Source of the DNA: Synechococcus sp. M16.1
GTDB taxonomy: Bacteria; Cyanobacteriota; Cyanobacteriia; PCC-6307; Cyanobiaceae
DNA: 64,000 nucleotides
Direction of reading: 5' to 3'
Assembly (NCBI RefSeq): GCF_014279895.1
Contig: NZ_CP047954.1
Location: 806,001 to 870,000 of the forward strand
Shown here: in pieces, positions 8,490 to 15,268 of the stretch
How the letters are laid out: each line of letters opens with the position of its first letter
Position numbering within the stretch: position 1 is the first letter of the stretch
The notes under the pieces: generated by a model
Database searches by the model: none
What the model saw: the letters and a program-made list of their open reading frames with translations, nothing else
Told to the model about the DNA's origin: nothing
Program-made: the position numbers and the translations under genes

Positions 8490-9020
8490 GTGGTCTCCGT
8501 GGCGGAACAGGATCTGATCCGTTTCCTCAACAAGATCTCCCAACTTCAGGCCCTTGCGGAGCGTGTGCGGAACGACTCCAGCAGCCGCGAAAAGCTGGCG
8601 GCTTGTGCGGACCACAACCAGGTTGTTCAGTTGGCCCGATCCTGGGGGTTCGACATCGGTCGGCGCTGGGGTGAGCGTGACCATCGGCCGGGGGGAGAGG
8701 CCAACCTGCTGGCAACCCCGTGCCCTCCACCGGGTGAGGAATCAACCCAGGTGGTGGCGTCTGCTGAAACATGGAGGCTGCTGTTGATCGCCTCCAACGT
8801 CTTCAGCTCCCCCCGTGACGAATGGATGGATCAGTCCGATCACGAGTGGGTGCTTGTGCTGCGGGGGAGTGCCTGTGTTGCGTTGCAGAACCCCGATCGG
8901 ATTGTGGATCTCAGTCCAGGGGATCATCTGCTGCTTGCGCCCCATCAACGCCACCGGGTCGAGCGCACCGATCCCGATCCAGGAACCCTGTGGCTGGCCT
9001 TGCACTGGAATGCTGCTTAA
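8490..9020 (+). CDS. Nif11-domain / cupin fusion protein
   Basis: A 176-residue protein in two parts. Residues 5-62 (LIRFLNKISQLQALAERVRN ... CADHNQVVQLARSWGFDIGRR) match the Nif11 domain, otherwise best known as the leader of some ribosomal peptides and as a stand-alone protein in cyanobacteria. Residues ~105-170 match a small cupin barrel (EWVLVLRGSACVAL, LSPGDHLLLAPHQRHRVERT), with histidines that could bind metal. The start is GTG (8490, or 8499). The function is unknown; a sensor or binding protein is one possibility. No modifying enzyme or transporter gene is near. Confidence 0.75.
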   Translation: MVSVAEQDLIRFLNKISQLQALAERVRNDSSSREKLAACADHNQVVQLARSWGFDIGRRWGERDHRPGGEANLLATPCPPPGEESTQVVASAETWRLLLIASNVFSSPRDEWMDQSDHEWVLVLRGSACVALQNPDRIVDLSPGDHLLLAPHQRHRVERTDPDPGTLWLALHWNAA

Positions 9021-9454
9021 GCCTGGCGAGGCACGCCACTTCCACGATGGGTCGTGCAGCCCCCAAAAGGCAATGAGCACGACAGCTGATTGCCGTCGGT
9101 CGCATCGCTGACGAGAGTGAGTGCATCTAGATCGGAGGAGCCCATGACGGCCGACACTCCACCTGAGCAAACCCCAGAAGCAGACTGACTTTCTGGCCCC
9201 TGCTCCAACAGTTTCCACCCATTCGTAAGCGATTCGTCTGGCGCGACAACGAAGAGCGTCAAGCCAGTCGACTCCCCTCTGCATCGTTCGTAGGTGCCCC
9301 GCAGGAGAGCCGCTTTACACCTGGACCCGATGGCCCCAGGGTGCCTTGAGCCAGACGCTTCGACCTTCCTGTCTCAGTTCCATTGCTAGAGGAGATTTTC
9401 CAAGACATCAGACACTGAAGTTGAGGTCGATTGCCATGCGCAAACGAGCGAGTT
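9021..9454. other. Gene-poor interval with no recognised protein gene
   Basis: About 430 bases with no convincing coding frame. The only well-presented small frame is a 14-codon one at 9144-9188 on the plus strand (MTADTPPEQTPEAD) with a good GGAGG upstream; another GAGGAG occurs near 9390. The interval ends in a strong plus-strand terminator, so a transcript crosses at least its 3' part. It may be the 3' untranslated region of the Nif11-cupin gene or a separate small RNA. Confidence 0.45.
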
Positions 9455-9496
9455 AGGCCGTCTTTCCATCGGGAAGGGCGGCCTTCCTTTTGTTCG
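9455..9496 (+). terminator. Very strong rho-independent terminator
   Basis: A 13-bp stem (9455-9467 with 9472-9484, including G-T pairs) closed by the loop ATCG, followed by TCCTTTTGTTC. The orientation serves plus-strand transcription coming out of the preceding gene-poor interval. Confidence 0.8.
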
Positions 9497-9503
9497 TTAA
9501 AGC

Positions 9504-9998
9504 TCAGTCCTGGAAATCAAGCTTGTTGGCTGATCCTCCGCGGCCCAGTCGTTTGCGGGAGGGCGTGGCGTTCGCACGCTTCACCAACCAGTAAGCCGCT
9601 GAAAGTGAGACGACAGCGATCCCGAGGCCCACCAGCAGCTGGGGTTTGTTTTCAGCACCGGAGGGCAGCACGATCACCTTTCGAGCCACAGCCGTCAGCG
9701 CGGTGACCAGAACCAGTTCGATCTGCACCACGTGGCGCCTCAGGTAACTGGTGATGTTCTGCAGCACCTCCAACGCGATCAACACGGTGAGCAGATTGCC
9801 GAGGATCTTGATCAGGTCATCGCCCAACCACGTTGCCGCTGACCCAGTCAGCAATTTGGAGCCCAAGGAAACAATCAGCTGGATGATGGCGGCGCTGATC
9901 ACCACGGCTGTGATCAGGGTGAGCAGTCGGGCGACTTCGCGCTCACCTGCATCAACGAAACCGAGAAAACTTCTCTTGGAAGGCGTGGGTTCACTCAC
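9504..9998 (-). CDS. PsiE-like (phosphate-starvation-inducible E family) membrane protein
   Basis: A 164-residue protein with four hydrophobic segments (about 25-47, 62-80, 95-111 and 120-139) and a basic C-terminus rich in Arg and Lys. The pattern LLTLITAVVISAAIIQLIVS, LGDDLIKILGNLLTVLIALEVLQNITSYL and IELVLVTALTAVARKVIVL fits the PsiE family, whose function is unknown. The GTG at 9998 gives a normal start; an upstream extension would run into the next gene's frame. Nothing in the sequence shows phosphate control. Confidence 0.7.
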   Translation of the reverse strand: MSEPTPSKRSFLGFVDAGEREVARLLTLITAVVISAAIIQLIVSLGSKLLTGSAATWLGDDLIKILGNLLTVLIALEVLQNITSYLRRHVVQIELVLVTALTAVARKVIVLPSGAENKPQLLVGLGIAVVSLSAAYWLVKRANATPSRKRLGRGGSANKLDFQD

Positions 9999-10003
9999 GG
10001 GCT

Positions 10004-10246
10004 TCAGTCGTTGAAGGGGTTGTAGTAGGGGCGAGCCTTGGTGTCGCTGGCCGGGTTGACCACCTTGGTGTCGCAGGTGACGGAGCCGTCCTCTGCCTTG
10101 ATGCAATCGGCTTCAATCTTGCTGTCTTTGCCTGTGGCGCTGCCAGGTCCCCGCAGCCACCCCTCGGTTTGCGCCTGGGCCGAGGCGGCGCCGAACACCG
10201 ACATCATCAACAGAACAGAGGCGCTGAGGAGGTGATTTCGCGTCAT
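10004..10246 (-). CDS. Small exported protein of unknown function
   Basis: An 80-residue protein with a signal peptide (MTRNHLLSASVLLMMSVFGA then ASAQAQ; cleavage after about residue 26). The short mature part has two cysteines (Cys48 and Cys58) in DCIKAEDGSVTCDT that could form a disulfide, and ends ARPYYNPFND. It lies just upstream of the PsiE-like gene on the same strand (5-base gap), so they probably share a transcript. Confidence 0.65.
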   Translation of the reverse strand: MTRNHLLSASVLLMMSVFGAASAQAQTEGWLRGPGSATGKDSKIEADCIKAEDGSVTCDTKVVNPASDTKARPYYNPFND

Positions 10247-10286
10247 CGGAGCGATATCTGAGCCACCACTTTGCCCGTGTCGGCCG

Positions 10287-10607
10287 TTAATCGGTGCAGT
10301 CGTCTCGAATTTCCTGCAAAAGCAGATCAAGTTGCCCGAACGGATCGTCGTCGGCCGTTGCCACACCGGCAGGTTCGCTGGAAGGCTGGCCGTGCCATTC
10401 GGCTTCAACGCTGCAGAGCCGATCAGCCAGTCCAGCCAGTCCACGCATGTTGTGTTCGCGCTCAAGCACCTCAAGCAGGGCGGGCATTCGGGTCGACACA
10501 GCGCGCAGGTTTCGACGCAGGTCGGCCTGGGTGCGCCCTTGCTGCTTCAACCAGTCCTTCAGCAGCAGAGTGAGATCCGCTTCAAATTCAGGGGTCCAGC
10601 CAGACAT
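10287..10607 (-). CDS. Unknown 106-residue protein
   Basis: A soluble, charged, mostly helical protein starting MSGWTPEFEADLTLLLKDWL and ending LLLQEIRDDCTD. The central segment RTQADLRRNLRAVSTRMPALLEVLERE is amphipathic. I do not recognise a family. It sits between a small exported protein and a DUF1232 gene on the same strand, and its start is immediately followed upstream by a tandem repeat. Confidence 0.6.
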   Translation of the reverse strand: MSGWTPEFEADLTLLLKDWLKQQGRTQADLRRNLRAVSTRMPALLEVLEREHNMRGLAGLADRLCSVEAEWHGQPSSEPAGVATADDDPFGQLDLLLQEIRDDCTD

Positions 10608-10610
10608 TGA

Positions 10611-10662
10611 TCAGCGATTCAGTTCAGCGATTCAGTTCAGCGGTTTCAGTTCAGCGATTCAG
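10611..10662. repeat. 13-bp direct tandem repeat, four copies
   Basis: Units TCAGCGATTCAGT at 10611-10623 and 10624-10636, a 14-base variant with one inserted base at 10637-10650, and a fourth copy of 12 bases at 10651-10662. The array fills the gap between two minus-strand genes and its end touches the stop region of the DUF1232 gene. Confidence 0.9.
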
Positions 10663-11024
10663 GCCGCCAGGGGAAACCAGCGATCCAGTTTGCGCCGAGC
10701 TCGCATCCGGATGGCTGGAGTGACGTGATTGCTCCACAGACCCACCATGGCCGTAAGCGCCACCAGATCATCACTGAAACCGGCCACCGGCAGCAGGTCT
10801 GGAATCAGGTCGGCCGGCATCAGCAAATAACTCAGGGCAGCGAGCATCGTCAGCCGCGCGGCTGAGGGGGTTCCGGGGTCAAGCATCAACTCCAGGGCTT
10901 CCAGGGCTGGGGCGGCCAGACCTCTGCCGGCCCGCTGCAACAGGCGCCGCAGCAGGTTTTCGTCGATCACCTCCCGTTCAAGCACGTCCGCTTCAACGGT
11001 GGTTCGCGCAGCCTGGTCAGTCAT
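10659..11024 (-). CDS. DUF1232 (YkvA-like) membrane-associated protein
   Basis: A 121-residue protein. The C-terminal half contains LTMLAALSYLLMPADLIPDLLPVAGFSDDLVALTAMVGLW, the hallmark of the DUF1232 family (hydrophobic segment, PxDLIPD, then GFxDD). The function is unknown. The ATG at 11024 (MTDQAARTTV) is chosen; longer frames run into the sigma factor gene. The last bases lie in the tandem repeat, so repeat changes could alter the C-terminus. Confidence 0.78.
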   Translation of the reverse strand: MTDQAARTTVEADVLEREVIDENLLRRLLQRAGRGLAAPALEALELMLDPGTPSAARLTMLAALSYLLMPADLIPDLLPVAGFSDDLVALTAMVGLWSNHVTPAIRMRARRKLDRWFPLAA

Positions 11025-11092
11025 GCGAAGGGAACCGGTTGGATCCACTCTCCCCAGTTCCTCCGCAAGACGCCAGCGGGGCGTGCCGATCT

Positions 11093-12022
11093 TCAGGGTG
11101 TGGATTCCACGAGTCCGCTTTGAATGCCCGTCTTGCGCAGTTTGCGCAGGGCCCGCTGCACCACCTGACGGCAATACTCCCGTGAACAGTTCATGTGGCG
11201 AGCCACCTCGGCAAGGGTGCGCCATTCGTTGGTGCCATCCAGCCCAAAGCGCAGGGTCACAACGGTGTGTTCTTTCGGGGTGAGATTGGCTTTGGCCAGC
11301 AAAGACCACACGGACGCGGTGCGTTCAGCGATCTCGGCCCGTTCCAGCGGCGGTAGCTCCTCGCTTGGCAGCACATCCACCAGCTCGGAGGGATCTGATT
11401 TCGATTTCACAACCCCCTGCAGGCTCACGGTGACGCTGCGCAGTTCACAGGCCAGCAGATCTTCCACCTCAGCGATGGGGATCTCCATGAACTCCGCGAG
11501 TTGCTCTCCGCTGGGGCTGAGGCCATTGCGCTGCATCAAGCGTGCCTTGGCAGCCCGCAATTTGGTGAGCTTTTCGTTCACATTCACAGGAATGCGAATC
11601 GTGCGGCTTTGGGTGGAGAGCGCTCGATTCAGCCCCTGCCGAATCCACCAGTAGGCATAGGTGGAGAAACGATGGCCGCGGGTGGGGTCGTATTTCTCGA
11701 CGGCTCGGGTGAGGCCAAGGGTGCCCTCTTGAATCAGATCGAGAAGATCCAGACCCTTGCCCTGATAACGCTTGGCCAGATTGACGACAAGACGAAGGTT
11801 GGAGGTAATCATCTGATTCTTGGCCCGTTCGCCACGGCGAATCACGCCTTTTTCTTCATCGCTGTACTCACAGGCTGGGCCACTCCCGCCAGCCAGATGA
11901 CAGCGTTCTGTGATGGTGACCATCGCCTGAACCTTCCTCCCCATCATGAGTTCCTGCTCTGGAGTGAGCAGTTGATGGCGACCAATTTCGCCGAGAAAAG
12001 CACTCAGAGAACTCGTCATCAT
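11093..12022 (-). CDS. Group 2 sigma-70 family RNA polymerase sigma factor
   Basis: A 309-residue protein with region 1.2 (SSLSAFLGEIGRHQLLTPEQE), region 2 (NLRLVVNLAKRYQGKG, LDLIQEGTLGLTRAVEKYDP, FSTYAYWWIRQ), region 3, and a helix-turn-helix region 4 (TLAEVARHMNCSREYCRQV). The size and the absence of region 1.1 mark a non-essential group 2 factor of the kind cyanobacteria use for stress and circadian responses. A 140-base AT-rich stretch upstream (12023-12163) should hold its promoter. Which paralogue it is cannot be told from the window. Confidence 0.92.
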   Translation of the reverse strand: MMTSSLSAFLGEIGRHQLLTPEQELMMGRKVQAMVTITERCHLAGGSGPACEYSDEEKGVIRRGERAKNQMITSNLRLVVNLAKRYQGKGLDLLDLIQEGTLGLTRAVEKYDPTRGHRFSTYAYWWIRQGLNRALSTQSRTIRIPVNVNEKLTKLRAAKARLMQRNGLSPSGEQLAEFMEIPIAEVEDLLACELRSVTVSLQGVVKSKSDPSELVDVLPSEELPPLERAEIAERTASVWSLLAKANLTPKEHTVVTLRFGLDGTNEWRTLAEVARHMNCSREYCRQVVQRALRKLRKTGIQSGLVESTP

Positions 12023-12163
12023 GACGATACGGCTGAATTGAACCTAGAACCAAAGTGTTTTTTTCTGGCGGTCATAATAAAGACTCCCGAATTAATATTT
12101 TGTGCGCTATTTCACTCTTTCTTCCTGTTACTGAAGTGAATCTTTCATTGTTAATTCAATTGG

Positions 12164-12691
12164 GTGGCTAAGGTCGCCGCACCTTCCGCCGCCACGCCCA
12201 TGCCCCTGGCCGTCGCTCTCACGTCCGACATCGCCAAAAACGCCGGCGTTGCCTACGTTCACTACCTCAGCTTCATGCTCTGCTTTGGCGCTCTGGTGCT
12301 GGAGCGGAAGCTGATCAAAGCGGATCCGAATCGCCAGGAAGCCACGGCGATGGTGATCACCGACATCGTTTATGGCATCGCTGCCCTGGCTCTTCTTGTC
12401 AGTGGAATCCTGCGGGTGATCCACTTCGGCCAAGGGGCTGAGTTCTACACCCAGAATCCGCTGTTCTGGTGGAAGGTTGGTCTGTACCTTTCCGTGGGAG
12501 GCCTGTCGCTGTATCCCACGATCACCTACATCCTCTGGGCGATTCCCCTGCGCAAGGGTGAGCTGCCGAAGGTGAGCGAAGCCCTGGCCAAGCGTCTGGC
12601 CTGGATCATCAACATTGAACTGGTCGGCTTCGCCAGCATTCCGTTGATGGCGACCCTGATGGCCCGCGGTGTGGGTCTTCCCGCCGCCTGA
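12164..12691 (+). CDS. DUF2214 family membrane protein
   Basis: A 175-residue protein with four transmembrane segments (near 27-45, 62-84, 100-122 and 147-170). The motif AYVHYLSFMLCFGALVLERKL is characteristic of DUF2214, and histidines in the first helices (YVHYL, RVIHFG) could bind haem or metal. The function is unknown. The GTG at 12164 gives the longest form; ATG at 12200 is a good alternative. The stop overlaps the next gene's ATG by one base. Confidence 0.8.
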   Translation: MAKVAAPSAATPMPLAVALTSDIAKNAGVAYVHYLSFMLCFGALVLERKLIKADPNRQEATAMVITDIVYGIAALALLVSGILRVIHFGQGAEFYTQNPLFWWKVGLYLSVGGLSLYPTITYILWAIPLRKGELPKVSEALAKRLAWIINIELVGFASIPLMATLMARGVGLPAA

Positions 12692-13356
12692 TGCAGCCCG
12701 AGCTCTGTCCTCCACAACAGCAGGTTCGAACCCTGCAGGTGGCTTTGGAACGCCAGCCTCCAGGCCAAAGGCCGGGCTATGCCTCCTCCATCGCCACCAC
12801 CTCCCTGGGCCCTCCGGTGTTGAAGCACTGGTGCGTGTGGGTTCAGCCCGCCGCCGCCACTCCGGCCAACCGCTGGGACCAACGCTGGCTTGATCAAGTG
12901 TCATCGGCGCTGACCACCTGGCGTGCACTGGTTCCGCTCACGCTGGTGGACAATCCGGACCAGGCGAACGTGTTGATTCACCGGCAGCGTCCGGCCCGCC
13001 GGCAGGTGGCTGGGGTGTGGCGCGCCAGCAACGGACGCACACAACTTCAGGTTGTGGACGTGCAGCGCCAGGGCCGCCGAAGGCTTGAACCCCTGGTGAA
13101 GGTGATGGTGTCACCAGGGCTGCGAGCTGAAGCACTGCAGGCCACCGCTCTGCATGAACTGGGTCACGCCTTCGGCCTCTGGGGCCACAGTTCGGTTCCC
13201 ACTGATGTTCTGGCCATCAGCCAGGGCGAGCGTCCGGTGTTGGTGCCATCGCAGCGGGATCGCCTCACGCTGGCGTGGGTCATGCAGCAGACCACCCGTT
13301 TCGGTTCAACGCTTCGGAAGCCCATCGAACCGGCCGAATCTGAATCACTTGAGTGA
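12691..13356 (+). CDS. Matrixin-like zinc metalloprotease
   Basis: A 221-residue protein with the zinc motif HELGHAFGLWGHS at residues 155-167: His155, Glu156 and His159, with a third histidine at 166, one residue later than in the classic HExxHxxGxxH. This one-residue shift is also known among bacterial M10-type relatives. Before it lie WCVWVQP and LTTWRALVPLTLVDNPDQANVLIH, typical of the matrixin N-terminal sheet. No signal peptide is seen, which is odd for this family. It is translationally coupled to the DUF2214 gene. Confidence 0.75.
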   Translation: MQPELCPPQQQVRTLQVALERQPPGQRPGYASSIATTSLGPPVLKHWCVWVQPAAATPANRWDQRWLDQVSSALTTWRALVPLTLVDNPDQANVLIHRQRPARRQVAGVWRASNGRTQLQVVDVQRQGRRRLEPLVKVMVSPGLRAEALQATALHELGHAFGLWGHSSVPTDVLAISQGERPVLVPSQRDRLTLAWVMQQTTRFGSTLRKPIEPAESESLE

Positions 13357-13402
13357 CGTCACCATGCGGGCGCGGCATGCTGCCGGCAGTCGTGGTTGAT
13401 CG

Positions 13403-14059
13403 ATGCACCTGGTCCGTTCTCTGGCGCTGGCTGGTCTGCTGCTGAGTCTGGTGGGTTGTCGTTCCAACAACAGCCTGCCCCAGCAGAACCCACAGGTTCG
13501 AGCACCGATTCGGATTCAGCTGGATGGCAGCAATCCAGCAGCCAGTGAAGGTGTGTTGGATCGTGCTGAGGGGCCGTTGCGTTTCACCGTTGGCCATGGT
13601 CGCCATGGCATTGCCTGTGAAGGCACCACCTTTGAAGAGGGCGTCACTCCGCTTGGAACCTTTCAGGTCAACGCCATCCTCAGCAACGACCGCTTCGAGA
13701 TGGATCCCGCACTGGTGGAGCAATCCGGCAAATCAAAAGAGGAGCTGCGCGAGAGCCTCTTCACCAACATGAACTCCATCGACTTCAAAGGTGATGGGGA
13801 AACCGGGGAATACGGCATCGGTTACATCAGCCTGGCTCCTGTGCCTGCCACAGAGCAGCCCTTCCGTTTCAACACCTACGACGGCGTCTTCCGCTGGTAC
13901 AGCTTCGCCATTCACGGCACCAATGACGAGTCCCGGATCGGCAAGGCGGTGACTGGCGGTTGCATCAATGCCGGAAAGCTCACGATGGGGGTGTTGTTGG
14001 ACACCGTGGAGCTTGGCGATGAAGTTGTGATCAGCAGCGACAGCCCCTGTCTGCCTTAG
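13403..14059 (+). CDS. L,D-transpeptidase-like (YkuD fold) lipoprotein
   Basis: A 218-residue protein with a lipoprotein signal (LSLVGC, lipidated Cys19), a TPLGTF segment at 82-87, and the catalytic region FAIHGTND (His171) followed by VTGGCINAG with Cys187. YkuD enzymes make 3-3 cross-links in peptidoglycan or anchor proteins to it, using a SHGC(I/V)R motif; here the Ser-His pair is Thr-Gly and the final Arg is Asn, so activity or specificity may differ. It should sit in the periplasm. Its 3' end overlaps hisIE by 4 bases (convergent). Confidence 0.72.
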   Translation: MHLVRSLALAGLLLSLVGCRSNNSLPQQNPQVRAPIRIQLDGSNPAASEGVLDRAEGPLRFTVGHGRHGIACEGTTFEEGVTPLGTFQVNAILSNDRFEMDPALVEQSGKSKEELRESLFTNMNSIDFKGDGETGEYGIGYISLAPVPATEQPFRFNTYDGVFRWYSFAIHGTNDESRIGKAVTGGCINAGKLTMGVLLDTVELGDEVVISSDSPCLP

Positions 14060-14724
14060 TGCCGGCGCGGGGCACCACGACGTGCGGCCAGCACTTCCTG
14101 CACCTGCCGCCAGCTCACGCCGTGATGGGCCAGAGCTACCTGCATGTGGAAGACGATGTCCGCCGCTTCGCCGGCGATCTCGGCGGCGTTGTCGTCTTTG
14201 CAGGCCATCACGAATTCAGCACTCTCCTCGCCGATTTTCTTGAGGATGCTGTTGTCTCCCCCCGCCAGCAGCTTGTTGGTGTAGCTGCCTTCCTCAGGCT
14301 GCTCGCGTCTCCCCTCGATCACCCGGAACAGTTCGGTGCAGGCATCCGTTGGCGGCGCTAGAGCCTCGGCTCCACCTGGGGTTCGTGCATCGCTGTTTTC
14401 GTAGAAACAGCTGCGGGAGCCGGTGTGGCAGGCCACATCCCCAGCCTGCTCCACGGTCACCAGCAGCACGTCGGCATCGCAGTCGTAGCGGATCTCCCGC
14501 ATCGTCTGGATGTGCCCGCTGGTGGCCCCCTTGTGCCAAAGCTCCTGGCGTGAGCGGCTCCAGTAATGCACTTCACCGCTGCGCAGGGTGGCTTCGATGG
14601 CCTCCCGGTTCATCCAGGCCACCATCAGCACCGCCCCGTCCAGCCAGTCCTGGGCCACAGCTGGTATCAGCCCCGCTTCGTTAAAACGGAGTTGGTCAAT
14701 GAAGGCGGGGCTGAGGGGCTGCAT
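14056..14724 (-). CDS. hisIE: Bifunctional phosphoribosyl-AMP cyclohydrolase / phosphoribosyl-ATP pyrophosphatase
   Basis: A 222-residue fusion. HisI is residues ~5-115, with [26 protein letters not shown], the zinc cysteine in YDCDADVLL and [10 protein letters not shown]. HisE is residues ~125-215, with [17 protein letters not shown] and [13 protein letters not shown]. It performs steps 2 and 3 of histidine synthesis. The ATG at 14724 ([12 protein letters not shown]) fits the family; a longer frame exists but looks non-coding. Confidence 0.95.
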   Translation of the reverse strand: MQPLSPAFIDQLRFNEAGLIPAVAQDWLDGAVLMVAWMNREAIEATLRSGEVHYWSRSRQELWHKGATSGHIQTMREIRYDCDADVLLVTVEQAGDVACHTGSRSCFYENSDARTPGGAEALAPPTDACTELFRVIEGRREQPEEGSYTNKLLAGGDNSILKKIGEESAEFVMACKDDNAAEIAGEAADIVFHMQVALAHHGVSWRQVQEVLAARRGAPRRH

Positions 14725-14791
14725 CAGGCCTCGGACATTCGGGCAACGCCTGAATCTTCCCGCAGCGTGCTCCATTCCGCGTTTTCACCCC

Positions 14792-15268
14792 TTGCTCGTT
14801 TCTCCGACCCCCTACAGCTGCAGCAAAGCCTTCAGCGGCTATCCCTGCTGTCACAGGCAGTGGCGCCACCAGGGCCATTGCCGCTTCGTGCATGGCTACA
14901 GCCGCAGTTTCAACCTCTGGTTCGCCGCAACGGAGCTGGATGCCTGCGGGTTTGTTGTTGATTTCTCCAGCCTTCGCCCCTTCGAAGAACGCCTGAGGCA
15001 GCAGTTCGACCACACCTTTCTGGTCAATGCCGACGATCCACTGCTGGCGGAATGGCAGCGGTTGCATGACCTCCAGGCCATTGATCTCCGCGTGATGGAG
15101 AACGTGGGCATGGAGGCAACGGCGGCCTTGATTTGGACCTGGGCCAATGAGCTGCTGCGGGAGCGGGACGGCGGTCGCACCTGTTGCTTTGGTGTGGAGG
15201 CGCGGGAGAACAGCCGCAATGCCGCCACCTACAGCGCTGTTCCCGCCTGGTTTTCAGCGCAGAGCTAA
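14792..15268 (+). CDS. 6-pyruvoyl-tetrahydropterin synthase / QueD-like protein
   Basis: The core has the zinc-binding and active-site pattern [22 protein letters not shown], then [18 protein letters not shown], a catalytic-type segment [18 protein letters not shown]-like [17 protein letters not shown], and Glu in EAREN. QueD makes 6-carboxytetrahydropterin for queuosine; PTPS paralogues make other pterins. The N-terminus is unclear: no ATG lies at the expected place. TTG at 14792 is chosen by length; ATG at 14699 would overlap the divergent hisIE start. Confidence 0.72.
   Translation: MLVSPTPYSCSKAFSGYPCCHRQWRHQGHCRFVHGYSRSFNLWFAATELDACGFVVDFSSLRPFEERLRQQFDHTFLVNADDPLLAEWQRLHDLQAIDLRVMENVGMEATAALIWTWANELLRERDGGRTCCFGVEARENSRNAATYSAVPAWFSAQS

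Noticed and set aside
12720-12740. GGTTCGAACCCTGC, resembling a tRNA T-arm
   Set aside because: It is inside the metalloprotease gene and no cloverleaf can be built around it.
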